From assembly GCF_023520895.1 (NCBI RefSeq), contig NZ_CP026029.1, positions 1,860,001 to 1,924,000 on the forward strand: a stretch of DNA of 64,000 bases. Reading direction: 5' to 3'. A program made the position numbers and the translations under genes. Each line of letters opens with the position of its first letter. Position 1 is the stretch's first letter. The stretch is from Paenibacillus sp. PK3_47 (GTDB lineage: Bacteria; Bacillota; Bacilli; Paenibacillales; Paenibacillaceae). The notes beneath the pieces were generated by a model. The model was not told where the DNA came from. It searched no databases and was given only the letters and a program-made list of their open reading frames with translations. Positions 46,305-53,819 of the stretch are shown here, piece by piece.

Positions 46305-46730
46305 TTAATTGTCATTTTGTTCCCAAGTCACAGCTATGGATGCGTAATCCCCGGCTAACAGGGATTTCACTAAATTTATAAAGTCTGTAACCTGAAGAGG
46401 TTTGGTAATGTAAGCGGCAAATCCTTTTCCCCTGGCACGCTCGACATCCGAGGTTTGGGCAAAGGCGCTGATCGCCACTACCGGGATATGACAGGTCTTT
46501 GCATCTAATTTCAAGCATTCCAATGCCTCATATCCATTTAGGCCGGGCAAGCCGATGTCGAGAATAATGAGATCCGGCAGCTGCTGCCCTGCAATACTGA
46601 GCCCGAGTTCCGCCGTGTCAGCTTCCAGCAGCAGCACAGATGGCAGCTTTTTTTTGAATATATGGTGCATTAATGCCATGTTGAGCTCATTATCCTCTAC
46701 ATACAGTACGGACTGCCTGTATTCCTCCAT
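46305..46730 (-). CDS. Single-domain response regulator (CheY-like)
   Basis: A 141-residue receiver with no output domain. VLYVEDNELNMALM holds the acidic pocket, Asp58 in LIILDIGLPGLNGYEAL is the phospho-acceptor, VVAISAFA carries the switch residue and AAYITKPLQ the conserved Lys. AGGGGG lies 9 bases before ATG 46730; the frame opens 26 codons earlier without support. Proteins of this shape often relay phosphate in multi-kinase pathways, and the hybrid kinase encoded next to it is the obvious partner. Confidence 0.88.
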   Translation of the reverse strand: MEEYRQSVLYVEDNELNMALMHHIFKKKLPSVLLLEADTAELGLSIAGQQLPDLIILDIGLPGLNGYEALECLKLDAKTCHIPVVAISAFAQTSDVERARGKGFAAYITKPLQVTDFINLVKSLLAGDYASIAVTWEQNDN

Positions 46731-46780
46731 TAGCAAAGTCCCCCTACAGTGTCTGCTGCGCATATACCTAAGATCCGGAA

Positions 46781-46824
46781 AAAATAAAAAGCCGAAGAAA
46801 AGGGACAAATCCCCCTTCTTCGGC
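46781..46824 (-). terminator. Terminator of the DUF2294 gene
   Basis: GCCGAAGAA pairs with TTCTTCGGC with further pairing inside (GGGGGATTTGTCCCTTT on the minus strand), followed by TTTTTATTTTTT. It lies about 50 bases after the stop. Confidence 0.85.
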
Positions 46825-46877
46825 TCATGTTCGGCTCATTCGCATGTCCGACTCATTTCCGCCTCAAGTATGCTGTT

Positions 46878-47552
46878 TTATTTAAAAGTATATGCGATCA
46901 CACTGGTATCTTTGTCAAAATCCCAATCCACATAAATGTCCGACAGTTCTTTTCCGAGCATCGGCGCAATGGTGGTTGTATCCTCAAGATATCGTTTTTC
47001 CATCTTCCGTTTGGTTGTCTTCAGTGTATTCTCATAGCCCAGGCCAATTAATTCCTTCTCCAAAGGAATCAGAATACCCTCGCGTTTAATGATCAGTGTA
47101 CGGGAGCCCAGCCACCAGGAGTCTGTGAACTCAGGTTCCTTCTGCACCTTTCGGCTTACTTCATTGATTTGGGCATGAACTTCGTCTCGTCCGGCGTAAT
47201 CGTCGATCTCTGCTCCGTTATTCTTGATGAGTGCAACGATCATACCTGATGCATTATGTATACCCCAATCATAAAAAATCTCAGTGACCTCAATAGCCAT
47301 CTCTTCCTTCAGGTAAGCCGAAAGCTCGGGAAGCAGGGATTTCATCAGCAGCTCCCGCGTGTAACGGAATGCCTGCTCCTCTTCCTTATTTAACAGAAAC
47401 CTCTCCACTGGCCCGATAAAATTGCGGATATGCAGGGCGATGCATTGCTTCCCGATAGAAGCATGAATGGATTCCGGTCCTTTCCCGAAGCGCTCTCTTA
47501 GAAGTCTTCCTGTAAAACTGGAAAGTTGGCTAGTAAGTTCTGTAGTGCTCAT
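46878..47552 (-). CDS. DUF2294-domain protein
   Basis: A 224-residue protein with two copies of the DUF2294 fold. The first (1-110) has RERFGKGPESIHASIGKQCIALHIRNFIGPVERFLL, where the GKGP and R-x-F-x-GPVER features are diagnostic. The second (about 115-224) ends IYVDWDFDKDTSVIAYTFK. The molecular function of the family is unknown. ATG 47552 has GGAGG 9 bases upstream; the open frame extends 25 codons further. It is divergent from the peroxidase gene, so the two may share a stress-related control region, although the operator seen overlaps only the peroxidase promoter. Confidence 0.82.
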   Translation of the reverse strand: MSTTELTSQLSSFTGRLLRERFGKGPESIHASIGKQCIALHIRNFIGPVERFLLNKEEEQAFRYTRELLMKSLLPELSAYLKEEMAIEVTEIFYDWGIHNASGMIVALIKNNGAEIDDYAGRDEVHAQINEVSRKVQKEPEFTDSWWLGSRTLIIKREGILIPLEKELIGLGYENTLKTTKRKMEKRYLEDTTTIAPMLGKELSDIYVDWDFDKDTSVIAYTFK

Positions 47553-47680
47553 TAAATTTCCTCCAGCATTATATTCTTTTATCTGTCCGGGGAGACGCTC
47601 CGCCTGCTGAAAAAACGGTTCGTACATCTTAGTATAATCTCAACTGACTCCTTCGTACACAAAAAAATATAAATTCCAGT

Positions 47681-47717
47681 TTGACAATAACAATTTAATT
47701 GTTTACAATTTAATTAC
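47681..47717 (+). promoter_or_regulatory. Peroxidase promoter with OhrR-type operator
   Basis: TTGACA (47681-47686), 17 bases, TACAAT (47704-47709) is a near-perfect sigma-A promoter. Between and over the -10 box lies ACAATT-T-AATTGT (47690-47702), a perfect palindrome, then TT and a second copy ACAATTTAATTAC (47705-47717). The tandem layout closely resembles the OhrR operator of Bacillus subtilis ohrA (recalled, not checked). Confidence 0.7.
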
Positions 47718-47758
47718 CTAAAATATTATTATACATATACTGGAAGGGCGAACCGTCT

Positions 47759-48301
47759 ATGAGCATCTATTCCTACACCGCCCGCAACATCCGCGGCAAA
47801 GAAATCAGCCTTGAACAATACAGGGACAAGGTCCTCCTGATTGTAAATACCGCCAGCAAATGCGGCTTCACTCCGCAGTATTCCGATCTTCAAAAGCTCT
47901 ACGAGAAATATAATGAACAGGGTTTTCAAATTCTCGGCTTCCCCAGCAACCAGTTCGGTGAAGAGCCCGGCACGAATGATGAGGTAGATATTTTTTGCCA
48001 GATTAATTATGGAGTTAGTTTTCCCCTTTTTGAGAAAATTGATGTCAAAGGAAATAATAAACATCCGTTATTTGCGTACCTGACAGAGCAGGCAGAGTTT
48101 GCCGGCTTTGATCCGGGTCACGCAGGCAGCAGGCTGCTGCATAAAATGCTGGAAGAACATGATCCTGCATCACTTACGGACAATGAGGTGAAATGGAACT
48201 TCACCAAGTTCCTTATCGACCGCAAAGGCAATGTGGTGGAACGGTTTGAATCCCCTGTTGATCCGCTGGATATTGAACCGGCTATTGAGCAGCTGCTGTA
48301 A
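47759..48301 (+). CDS. Glutathione peroxidase family (thiol peroxidase)
   Basis: A 180-residue GPx-fold protein (BsaA type). The peroxidatic Cys35 is in IVNTASKCGFTPQYSDLQKLYEKY, the Gln and Trp partners are in FPSNQFGEEPGT and KWNFTKFLIDRKGNVVERF. As in other Gram-positive members it carries Cys rather than selenocysteine and is probably reduced by thioredoxin. GGAAGGG precedes the ATG. The upstream promoter carries a probable OhrR-type operator, which points to a role against organic hydroperoxides. Confidence 0.93.
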   Translation: MSIYSYTARNIRGKEISLEQYRDKVLLIVNTASKCGFTPQYSDLQKLYEKYNEQGFQILGFPSNQFGEEPGTNDEVDIFCQINYGVSFPLFEKIDVKGNNKHPLFAYLTEQAEFAGFDPGHAGSRLLHKMLEEHDPASLTDNEVKWNFTKFLIDRKGNVVERFESPVDPLDIEPAIEQLL

Positions 48302-48315
48302 AGAAGTCAAAGCAA

Positions 48316-48345
48316 CAAGGGTGTCCGCGGGACACCCTTGTTTTT
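48316..48345. terminator. Terminator after the peroxidase gene
   Basis: CAAGGGTGTC (48316-48325) pairs perfectly with GACACCCTTG (48331-48340), followed by TTTTTG on the plus strand. The minus-strand ferredoxin gene at 48381 converges on it. Confidence 0.85.
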
Positions 48346-48380
48346 GCGTGGGATCATACAGTTTATGAATGCCTGGCCTT

Positions 48381-48725
48381 TCATGGGCTGCGGTGGGCTT
48401 CAGTAAACACCTCAAAGAAAGGTGTAGTATCCCGCTCGGCCATTGTGTCAGGCGCTCCGGCGCTCCAGCCGATCTCTGCCCGCCAGCTGCCAAGCAGGCC
48501 TGAAGCAATCAGCTCCTGCTCCTCCACCTGAACGGATATCTCGCCTTGGGGCGCTACGTATAACGCATCCGCGGGACAGTAAGCCTCGCACATGAAGCAG
48601 GTCTGGCAGTCCTCCTGACGGGCAACGGTAGCAAGCTTGCCGTTCATCTCGAAGACGTTCGTCGGACAGACCTTCACGCACAGCTTGCAGCCGATGCAGC
48701 GGTCTGCAATGACCAGTTCAATCAT
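48381..48725 (-). CDS. Two-[4Fe-4S] ferredoxin subunit (second pair)
   Basis: A 114-residue iron-sulfur protein. The clusters are bound by CIGCKLCVKVCPTNVF (residues 10-21) and CQTCFMCEAYCPADAL (about 40-51), each a C-x2-C-x2-C-x3-C motif. The C-terminal tail is about 45 residues longer than a simple ferredoxin and ends in LLGSWRAEIGWSAG..., as in small subunits of APS-reductase-like pairs. Its ATG overlaps the stop of the flavoprotein gene by 4 bases (ATGA), so they are made together. It closely resembles the ferredoxin at 53487-53819. Confidence 0.9.
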   Translation of the reverse strand: MIELVIADRCIGCKLCVKVCPTNVFEMNGKLATVARQEDCQTCFMCEAYCPADALYVAPQGEISVQVEEQELIASGLLGSWRAEIGWSAGAPDTMAERDTTPFFEVFTEAHRSP

Positions 48726-50326
48726 ATTGCCTGCCCCTCTCTCTGCACCTTCAGCTCATGGGCATGCGGCACTTGTTCCGTACTAATGCTAATCCTGTCA
48801 ATCCCTGAGAGGATCAGCCGGTGGGTCTGGCGCGGATCCAGCGCCGGATATTCCGCCAGCCGCTGCAGGCCGCGGCTTTCCTTGCGGGCCAGCGCAGCGG
48901 TGTACATCCAGCGCCCGGCCTGAAGCATGGCCGCCGCTTCCCGGGACTGTACGATGCCCTGCACTGTGGCCGGAGGCCGGTGGGTGAGATAGGGCATCAG
49001 GCTGTCCAGCCGCTTCAAGGCTGCGGCCACGACGGGTTCGCTGCGGAAGTAGTTAATCTGCAGCGGCAGGATTTCACGCTGGACGGCCGCAATCAGCGGC
49101 TTCGGGTCCAGCGCCCCGCCGGCATCGGCGCCAGCCGGCAGGCCATAGCGGCCCGCCGCGGTGAGCAGCCGGCTGTCCGCCCCGCGCGGCTGCGACAGCG
49201 CGTGCCGCGCCGCTCCCCGGCCAGCCCAGCTGCCGCTGCAGATGGCCCAGGAAGCGTTATAGGCACCGCCGCCGGAGATGGCGCCGGTTACCTTCTCGCG
49301 CGATGCGGCATCTCCGGCCGCATAGAGCCCCGGCACCGTAGTGGCACAATCGGTGCCGGTCAGGCGCAGGCCCCCCGTGCCGCGCATCGTGCCTTCATAG
49401 CGGAGCGTAAGCGGAAATTTATCCTTGAACGGATTAATTCCGGCCCGCTCCAGCGGCATGAAGAAGATCGGGTGGGCATTGCGCAGAAACTGCTGCTTCG
49501 CCTCCGTATCGGCGAGATCCAGCGAAGCATAGACCGGCCCCTTCAGCATCAGCTCCGGGATGCTGCCAAAGGTCCGGTCACCCTTGTGCAGCGGCCGGCC
49601 TTGCGCATCATACAGCGTGGCCCAGGCCAGCATCCGCCCGCGCGTAACCGTTCCCTCAGCGAAGCTCGGTGCATACTGCCGGGTAAATTCCATCCCCGAC
49701 AGGTCTGCCCCCGCTTCTGCCGACATCAGCAGGCCTTCGCCTGTCAGCACATTGCAGCCGAGGCCTTTGCTGAGAAAAGCGCAGCCCCCGGTGGCCATAA
49801 CCACTGAGTTGGCCTGGACCTCCCAAGCCTCGCCTGTCAGCCGGTTAATCCCGCGCGCCCCGCCTGCCCCGTGTTCATCATGGAGTAATTCCAGTGCCGG
49901 GGACTGGTCCAAAATCTTTACTCCGGCCTTGCGGACGACCCGCCGCATAAGCTTCATATACTCCGGGCCATGCAGATGGGTCCGCAGCGGGTTGCCGTTT
50001 TCATCCTTGGGGAACGGATACCCCCACTGCTCCACCAGCTCCAGATTGTGCCAGACCTGATCCAGCACACGGTGAATCCAGGCATTCTCCGACAAATAGC
50101 CGCCCGCCTTCAGCCTCGCCTGAACCGCTGCTTCCCGCAGCTCCGCTTCCGGGGGAATGACCAGCAGGGTAGTTCCTCCCGGAGCGGTTGCCCCGCTGGT
50201 TCCAAGATACCCTTTGTCGGCCAGAATGACCCGCGCTCCCTGTGATGCAGCACTCCATGCCGCCCAGGCTCCGGCGGGGCCTCCTCCCAGCACGAGCACG
50301 TCTGTTGTCCATTGCTGCTGCGGCAT
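48722..50326 (-). CDS. FAD-dependent oxidoreductase, APS/fumarate-reductase-like (second pair)
   Basis: About 534 residues. The FAD loop LVLGGGPAGAWAAW is at 12-24, VVMATGGCAFLSKGLGCNVLTGEGLLMS is the middle FAD contact, and GTGGLRLTGTDCATTVPGLYAAGDAASREKVTGAISGGGAYNASWA closes the site. The family covers fumarate/succinate, L-aspartate and adenylylsulfate flavoproteins. The pairing with a small ferredoxin is like AprA/AprB, but the catalytic residues of APS reductase were not verified. ATG 50326 follows AAAGGAGG. It lies 115 bases from a MITE-like element and downstream of a sulfonate-type transporter gene set, so an organosulfur or nitrogen substrate is likely. Confidence 0.88.
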   Translation of the reverse strand: MPQQQWTTDVLVLGGGPAGAWAAWSAASQGARVILADKGYLGTSGATAPGGTTLLVIPPEAELREAAVQARLKAGGYLSENAWIHRVLDQVWHNLELVEQWGYPFPKDENGNPLRTHLHGPEYMKLMRRVVRKAGVKILDQSPALELLHDEHGAGGARGINRLTGEAWEVQANSVVMATGGCAFLSKGLGCNVLTGEGLLMSAEAGADLSGMEFTRQYAPSFAEGTVTRGRMLAWATLYDAQGRPLHKGDRTFGSIPELMLKGPVYASLDLADTEAKQQFLRNAHPIFFMPLERAGINPFKDKFPLTLRYEGTMRGTGGLRLTGTDCATTVPGLYAAGDAASREKVTGAISGGGAYNASWAICSGSWAGRGAARHALSQPRGADSRLLTAAGRYGLPAGADAGGALDPKPLIAAVQREILPLQINYFRSEPVVAAALKRLDSLMPYLTHRPPATVQGIVQSREAAAMLQAGRWMYTAALARKESRGLQRLAEYPALDPRQTHRLILSGIDRISISTEQVPHAHELKVQREGQAI

Positions 50327-50439
50327 TCCAGTCCCTCCTTTAGTTTGTGTCAGCTTCAGTTTGCAGTGGCGCACTGCTTCCATAGATTGCTTAAAAACAA
50401 AGGCAAATTCCGTTCTATCGTATTTCGTGCAGATTTGCG

Positions 50440-50692
50440 TTATATAGATTGAACTTGTGATTCTTCTATTTTGAATCGTCGTGACTCCAGAGAATGTTTG
50501 GACTTCCGGCCGCTGCCCGCCTGCAGACTTCTCTTATCTATACCGCTGTTCGCAGTTGAAATCGCAGACTGTCTACGCTTTCGATGCGGGCTTTCCTACA
50601 GAAAGCTTTCAGGCGGACGCTATCGCTCCTACAGTCCCAAATTTTTCCTCCGCCCTATTTCCTTATAAAAAATTTTCAAGTTCATTCTATAT
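50440..50692 (+). mobile_element. MITE-like element, copy 1
   Basis: A 253-bp element bounded by TTATATAGATTGAACT (50440) and the imperfect complement AAGTTCATTCTATAT (to 50692). Inside, AGAGAATGTTTGGACTTCCG is followed by GCGGACGCTATCGCTCC and CCTCCGCCC, the same core as in copies 2 and 3, with about 45 extra bases. No protein is encoded. It lies upstream of the flavoprotein at 48722 and abuts repeat copy D. Confidence 0.75.
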
Positions 50693-50693
50693 C

Positions 50694-50898
50694 GTTGGAT
50701 TTTCTCCAGCTAAATCTGCCTTTTTTCATCATTAACGATCTTTAGTTGGAAATCCTCCAGTTAATCAGGCGGCTAAGGGCCTTTAATGGCTAATTCAGCG
50801 TATTTAGATGGAGTTTTTCCAACAACCATTTTAATACCGGCCTTTATTGGCAGATTAGATGGAGAAATTCCACTTAGCTTAGCTGTCCACGCCTCCTG
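50694..50898 (-). repeat. Dispersed intergenic palindromic repeat, copy D
   Basis: Reverse-oriented copy of the family at 11003-11225, with boxes such as TTGGATTTTCTCCAGC, TTAGTTGGAAATCCTCCAGT and TTAGATGGAGAAATTCCACT. It begins directly after the right end of MITE-like copy 1. Confidence 0.8.
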
Positions 50899-51091
50899 AG
50901 GTCATTCTCCATAAAACGCCCAATCAGCAGCCCTGTATTTCGGTCAGCAGACATTCATGCCGCTCCTTTGGCGGCACTTAAGACGATGAAATTTCGAGGA
51001 TTCCATAACAATGCCCTCACTGCGGACACTGTTCTTTCAGGATAGAATCCGGGGTGGCGGACGCAAAACAGCAAATCCACCCCGTTAATCC
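50899..51091 (-). terminator. Downstream region of hydrolase gene with GC-rich hairpin
   Basis: GGGGTGG (51051-51057) pairs with CCACCCC (51077-51083), close to the hydrolase stop. No uridine run follows on the minus strand, so termination is uncertain. Nothing else was recognised. Confidence 0.4.
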
Positions 51092-51892
51092 TCAACCCAG
51101 CTTTTCCTGTAAAAAAGCTATCGTCTGCGCCAAAGCTTCATAAAGCTCCCTTGTCGCCCCCTCGTAAGGCTCTTTCGTGTTAAAGGTGTGGTCCGCACCC
51201 TGCAGTGACAGATAGCGGTGCTGCGGAGCCGTTTCCCGGAAGCCTGCATTCTGCTGCAGCAGCGACTCCCGGTCCTGATCCCCTTGAATGACCAGCGCTG
51301 CCGAAGTCAGGCCAGTCAGTGCCTGCTCCAGATTGAACTGCTCCTTATTCTGCTGCTGGTCCTCCTGGATCACCTGTTCCTGGAGCGTAAGCTCCGGTTC
51401 GCTGCCCGTCAGCGGCCGGACCGGGGCAGAGCCGCCGTTCCAGACCACCAGCGCCTTCACTTCCGGATGCCGGGCTGCGAACAGGATATTGCTGCCGCCT
51501 GCCCGGCTGTGCCCGAGAATGGCCAGGCGGGCAGGGTCAGCCTGATCCGCCAGCGGCAGCCTTCCCGCCTGCAGGCTGTGCAGCACCTGCTCCAGATCCA
51601 GCAGCTCACGGCTAAGCGTAGCTGCTTCGGCCGCCTGCTGCGGGCTTATGCCGGCGGCAGTGCGGGCTGCGATACGCGAGAAATTAAAGCTGACGGTGTA
51701 GAAGCCGCTCTCCGCAAGCCTGCCGGACACCTCAGGCCAGAAGGCCCAGTCCTTGTGCCCCCTGAACCCGTGGCTGAGGATCAGCACGGGCTTCGGGGCT
51801 TTTCCGGAAGATACCTTTACCTCTCCCTCCATATAGAGGCCGTTATCCAACGGGATGCTGAAGTGCTCCACCACCAGTGTTTCCTTGCTCAT
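51092..51892 (-). CDS. Alpha/beta hydrolase
   Basis: About 266 residues with the alpha/beta hydrolase fold. The oxyanion region is KPVLILSHGFRGHKDWAFW, the nucleophile Ser is in LAILGHSRAGGSNILFAA (G-H-S-R-A-G), the acid follows in VIQGDQDRESLL and the His is in LQGADHTFNTKEPYEG. It has no signal peptide. It resembles dienelactone-hydrolase-like esterases of unknown substrate. ATG 51892 has GGAGGGG upstream; the frame extends back into the solute-binding protein gene. It is 22 bases downstream of that gene, so it is part of the transporter operon and may process the imported compound. Confidence 0.85.
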   Translation of the reverse strand: MSKETLVVEHFSIPLDNGLYMEGEVKVSSGKAPKPVLILSHGFRGHKDWAFWPEVSGRLAESGFYTVSFNFSRIAARTAAGISPQQAAEAATLSRELLDLEQVLHSLQAGRLPLADQADPARLAILGHSRAGGSNILFAARHPEVKALVVWNGGSAPVRPLTGSEPELTLQEQVIQEDQQQNKEQFNLEQALTGLTSAALVIQGDQDRESLLQQNAGFRETAPQHRYLSLQGADHTFNTKEPYEGATRELYEALAQTIAFLQEKLG

Positions 51893-51914
51893 AAAATCCC
51901 CTCCAGGTTCGCGT

Positions 51915-52994
51915 TTATTGCAGCTGCCAGTCAGTAATATTGAAATCCTTTTTGGCCAGCTTCTCCTCCACAAGGAAGTTCTTCGTGCCTTCCAGCAGCT
52001 TCGTGCCCTCCTCAGTGAACGCTGTATCCTTGATATCGCTGATCGGATTCACCTGCTTAGCCAGCTCTGGAGTCGTATCATTAATTTCGGCAAGAAATTG
52101 ATAGTACTCCTCTTCATGCTGCTTCAGATCGGCCAGCGCCTTTTCACGCGCTTCGTTCCATACCTTCGGGAAATCCGGGAATTTCTCCAGATATTCTTCA
52201 GAGACGACAGTGGCGCTAGAACCCAGCAGATCCGGATGCTTGGAAGCATCATCGAGGTGGGTATAGCCTTCCTCGATCAGCTTCAGTGCCGGTACGCCAA
52301 GATTCGTTGTCGCATCCACATCCCCGCGGGCGAGCGCCGCAGTAGCATCCGGAATGAGCATGTGGACCAGCTTATAGTCAGTTACACCCTCCTGCTGCAG
52401 CAGCCCGACTACATAGCGGTGCATAAAGGAGCCTTTTTGGATCGCAATCGTTTTGCCTTGCAGATCCTTGACGCTCTGCGGGCCGTCCTTCTTGCCGATC
52501 AGATAGCCGACCGTATGGGCCGAGGATTGAGAGATGAGGCGTGTTTTGGCACCGGAGGCATAGGCAATAATGGCCGGTGTGTCCCCCAGACTGCCGATAT
52601 CGAGCCTGCCGCTGATCAGTGATTCCGTCTGGTCCGGGCCGTTCGGGAACCCGGTGAGCTTCACTTCGGTGATGCCGTGTTTCTTCAGCTCCTCCTGGAT
52701 AATTCCCTTATAAAATCCCCAGCCCTCCGCGCCTCCCGGCACATTCAGCTTGTTGGAACCGATATAGCCAAAGTTCAGCACAGCCGGAACATTGCTGCCA
52801 GTCTCACTGCCTGCAGCCTCAGCAGTGTCCGAGCCTCCCGCCGCCGGAGAAGCCCCGTTGCCGGAGCCGGCGTTGCTGCCGCAGGCCTGAAGCACCAGCA
52901 TAAAGGTAAGTAACCCTGCAAAAAGCATGAACCGTCCTTTCCTCGACTTGCCTTTACCGCCTTTGCTCTCCTGAACCTCTCTGTACGTCTTCAT
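51915..52994 (-). CDS. Sulfonate/nitrate-type ABC solute-binding lipoprotein
   Basis: A 359-residue lipoprotein of the SsuA/TauA family. The signal peptide is RFMLFAGLLTFMLVLQAC (Cys38 as the lipidated residue), followed by a Gly/Ser-rich linker. The mature part begins AVLNFGYIGSNKLNVPGGAEGW, then LTGFPNGPDQTESLISGRLDIGSLGDTPAIIAYASG and LQGKTIAIQKGSFMHRYVVGLL, which are the core of the family. It should deliver an alkanesulfonate, taurine-like or nitrogen compound to the permeases encoded at 55-57 kb. Two MITE-like elements lie between it and the upstream ferredoxin gene, so it may be transcribed separately. Confidence 0.92.
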   Translation of the reverse strand: MKTYREVQESKGGKGKSRKGRFMLFAGLLTFMLVLQACGSNAGSGNGASPAAGGSDTAEAAGSETGSNVPAVLNFGYIGSNKLNVPGGAEGWGFYKGIIQEELKKHGITEVKLTGFPNGPDQTESLISGRLDIGSLGDTPAIIAYASGAKTRLISQSSAHTVGYLIGKKDGPQSVKDLQGKTIAIQKGSFMHRYVVGLLQQEGVTDYKLVHMLIPDATAALARGDVDATTNLGVPALKLIEEGYTHLDDASKHPDLLGSSATVVSEEYLEKFPDFPKVWNEAREKALADLKQHEEEYYQFLAEINDTTPELAKQVNPISDIKDTAFTEEGTKLLEGTKNFLVEEKLAKKDFNITDWQLQ

Positions 52995-53019
52995 TCCCTG
53001 ATCTCCCCTTTTTTTTAGG

Positions 53020-53237
53020 TATATAGATTCAATTGGTAATTTTTCTATTTGGAATTGTTCAGGACTACAGAGAATGTTTGGACTTCCGGCCGCTGCCCGT
53101 CTGCAGATTTCTCTTATTTGTACCGCTGTCCGCGGTTGAAATCCGCAGCCAAAGGCGGACGCTATCGCTCCTACAGTTCCAAACTTCTCCTCCGCCCCTC
53201 TTTCCTAATAGGATATTTTTCAATTTCATTCTATATA
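53020..53237 (+). mobile_element. MITE-like element, copy 2
   Basis: A 218-bp element with left end TATATAGATTCAATTGG and right end CAATTTCATTCTATATA. The interior is the same as in copies 1 and 3: AGAGAATGTTTGGACTTCCG, CGGTTGAAATCC, AAAGGCGGACGCTATCG and ACTTCTCCTCCGCC. Its right end is shared with the left end of copy 3. It lies just upstream of the solute-binding protein gene. Confidence 0.78.
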
Positions 53238-53449
53238 GATTGAACTAGTGATTTTTCTATATAGCGATTGGGGTGACTCCAGAGAATGTTTGGACTTCCG
53301 GCCGCTGTTGTCCCCAGATTTCTTGATTTGTACCGCTTCTCGCGGTTGAAATCCGGTGACAAAGGCGGACGCTAACGCTCCTCCAGTTCCAAACTTCTCC
53401 TCCGCCACTTTCTCCTAATATCCAATTTATAAGTTCAATCTATATATAG
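53231..53449 (+). mobile_element. MITE-like element, copy 3
   Basis: A 219-bp element with the best terminal inverted repeats of the three. The left end is CTATATAGATTGAACT and the complement of the right end is CTATATATAGATTGAACT, the same but for one extra TA. The core is as in copy 2 and it has the same orientation. It lies 38 bases from the ferredoxin stop at 53487. It has no coding capacity, so any movement would need a transposase elsewhere. Confidence 0.82.
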
Positions 53450-53486
53450 TAAATTATTAATGTCCTTAATCCTGCTTAAAGCTCGC

Positions 53487-53819
53487 TTAGAACCCTGCCC
53501 GGGCCGCCAGCTTTACCATAAAGTCATGACTTGCCACCGGCTTCCTGCCTTTGCCCCAGCCTACCTTTTCCCGGTAGCCGCCGAGCAGTCCCTTTGCCTG
53601 CAGCGCTTCTTCAGTCACTCCTGTCACCTGCTCGGAGTCCGGCGCTACATACAAGGCATCGGTAGGGCAATATAGCTCACACATGAAGCAGGTCTGGCAA
53701 TCGCTCTGCCGGGCAATGACGGGAATTCCGTCCTCTACCCGGTCAAACACATTCGTCGGGCAGACGGATACACACTGGTTGCACTCTACACACCTGGCAG
53801 CGCTGATGACTTCAATCAC
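53487..53819 (-). CDS. Two-[4Fe-4S] ferredoxin subunit (first pair)
   Basis: A 110-residue iron-sulfur protein. The two C-x2-C-x2-C-x3-C motifs are CVECNQCVSVCPTNVF and CQTCFMCELYCPTDAL. The tail (LLGGYREKVGWGKGRK) matches that of the paralogue at 48381. It overlaps the flavoprotein gene by 4 bases (ATGA). It should pass electrons to or from the FAD subunit. Confidence 0.9.
   Translation of the reverse strand: MIEVISAARCVECNQCVSVCPTNVFDRVEDGIPVIARQSDCQTCFMCELYCPTDALYVAPDSEQVTGVTEEALQAKGLLGGYREKVGWGKGRKPVASHDFMVKLAARAGF

Noticed and set aside
50471-53248. Short frames (60-84 codons) inside the MITE-like elements
   Set aside because: They vary between copies and are broken by small insertions, so the elements are non-coding.
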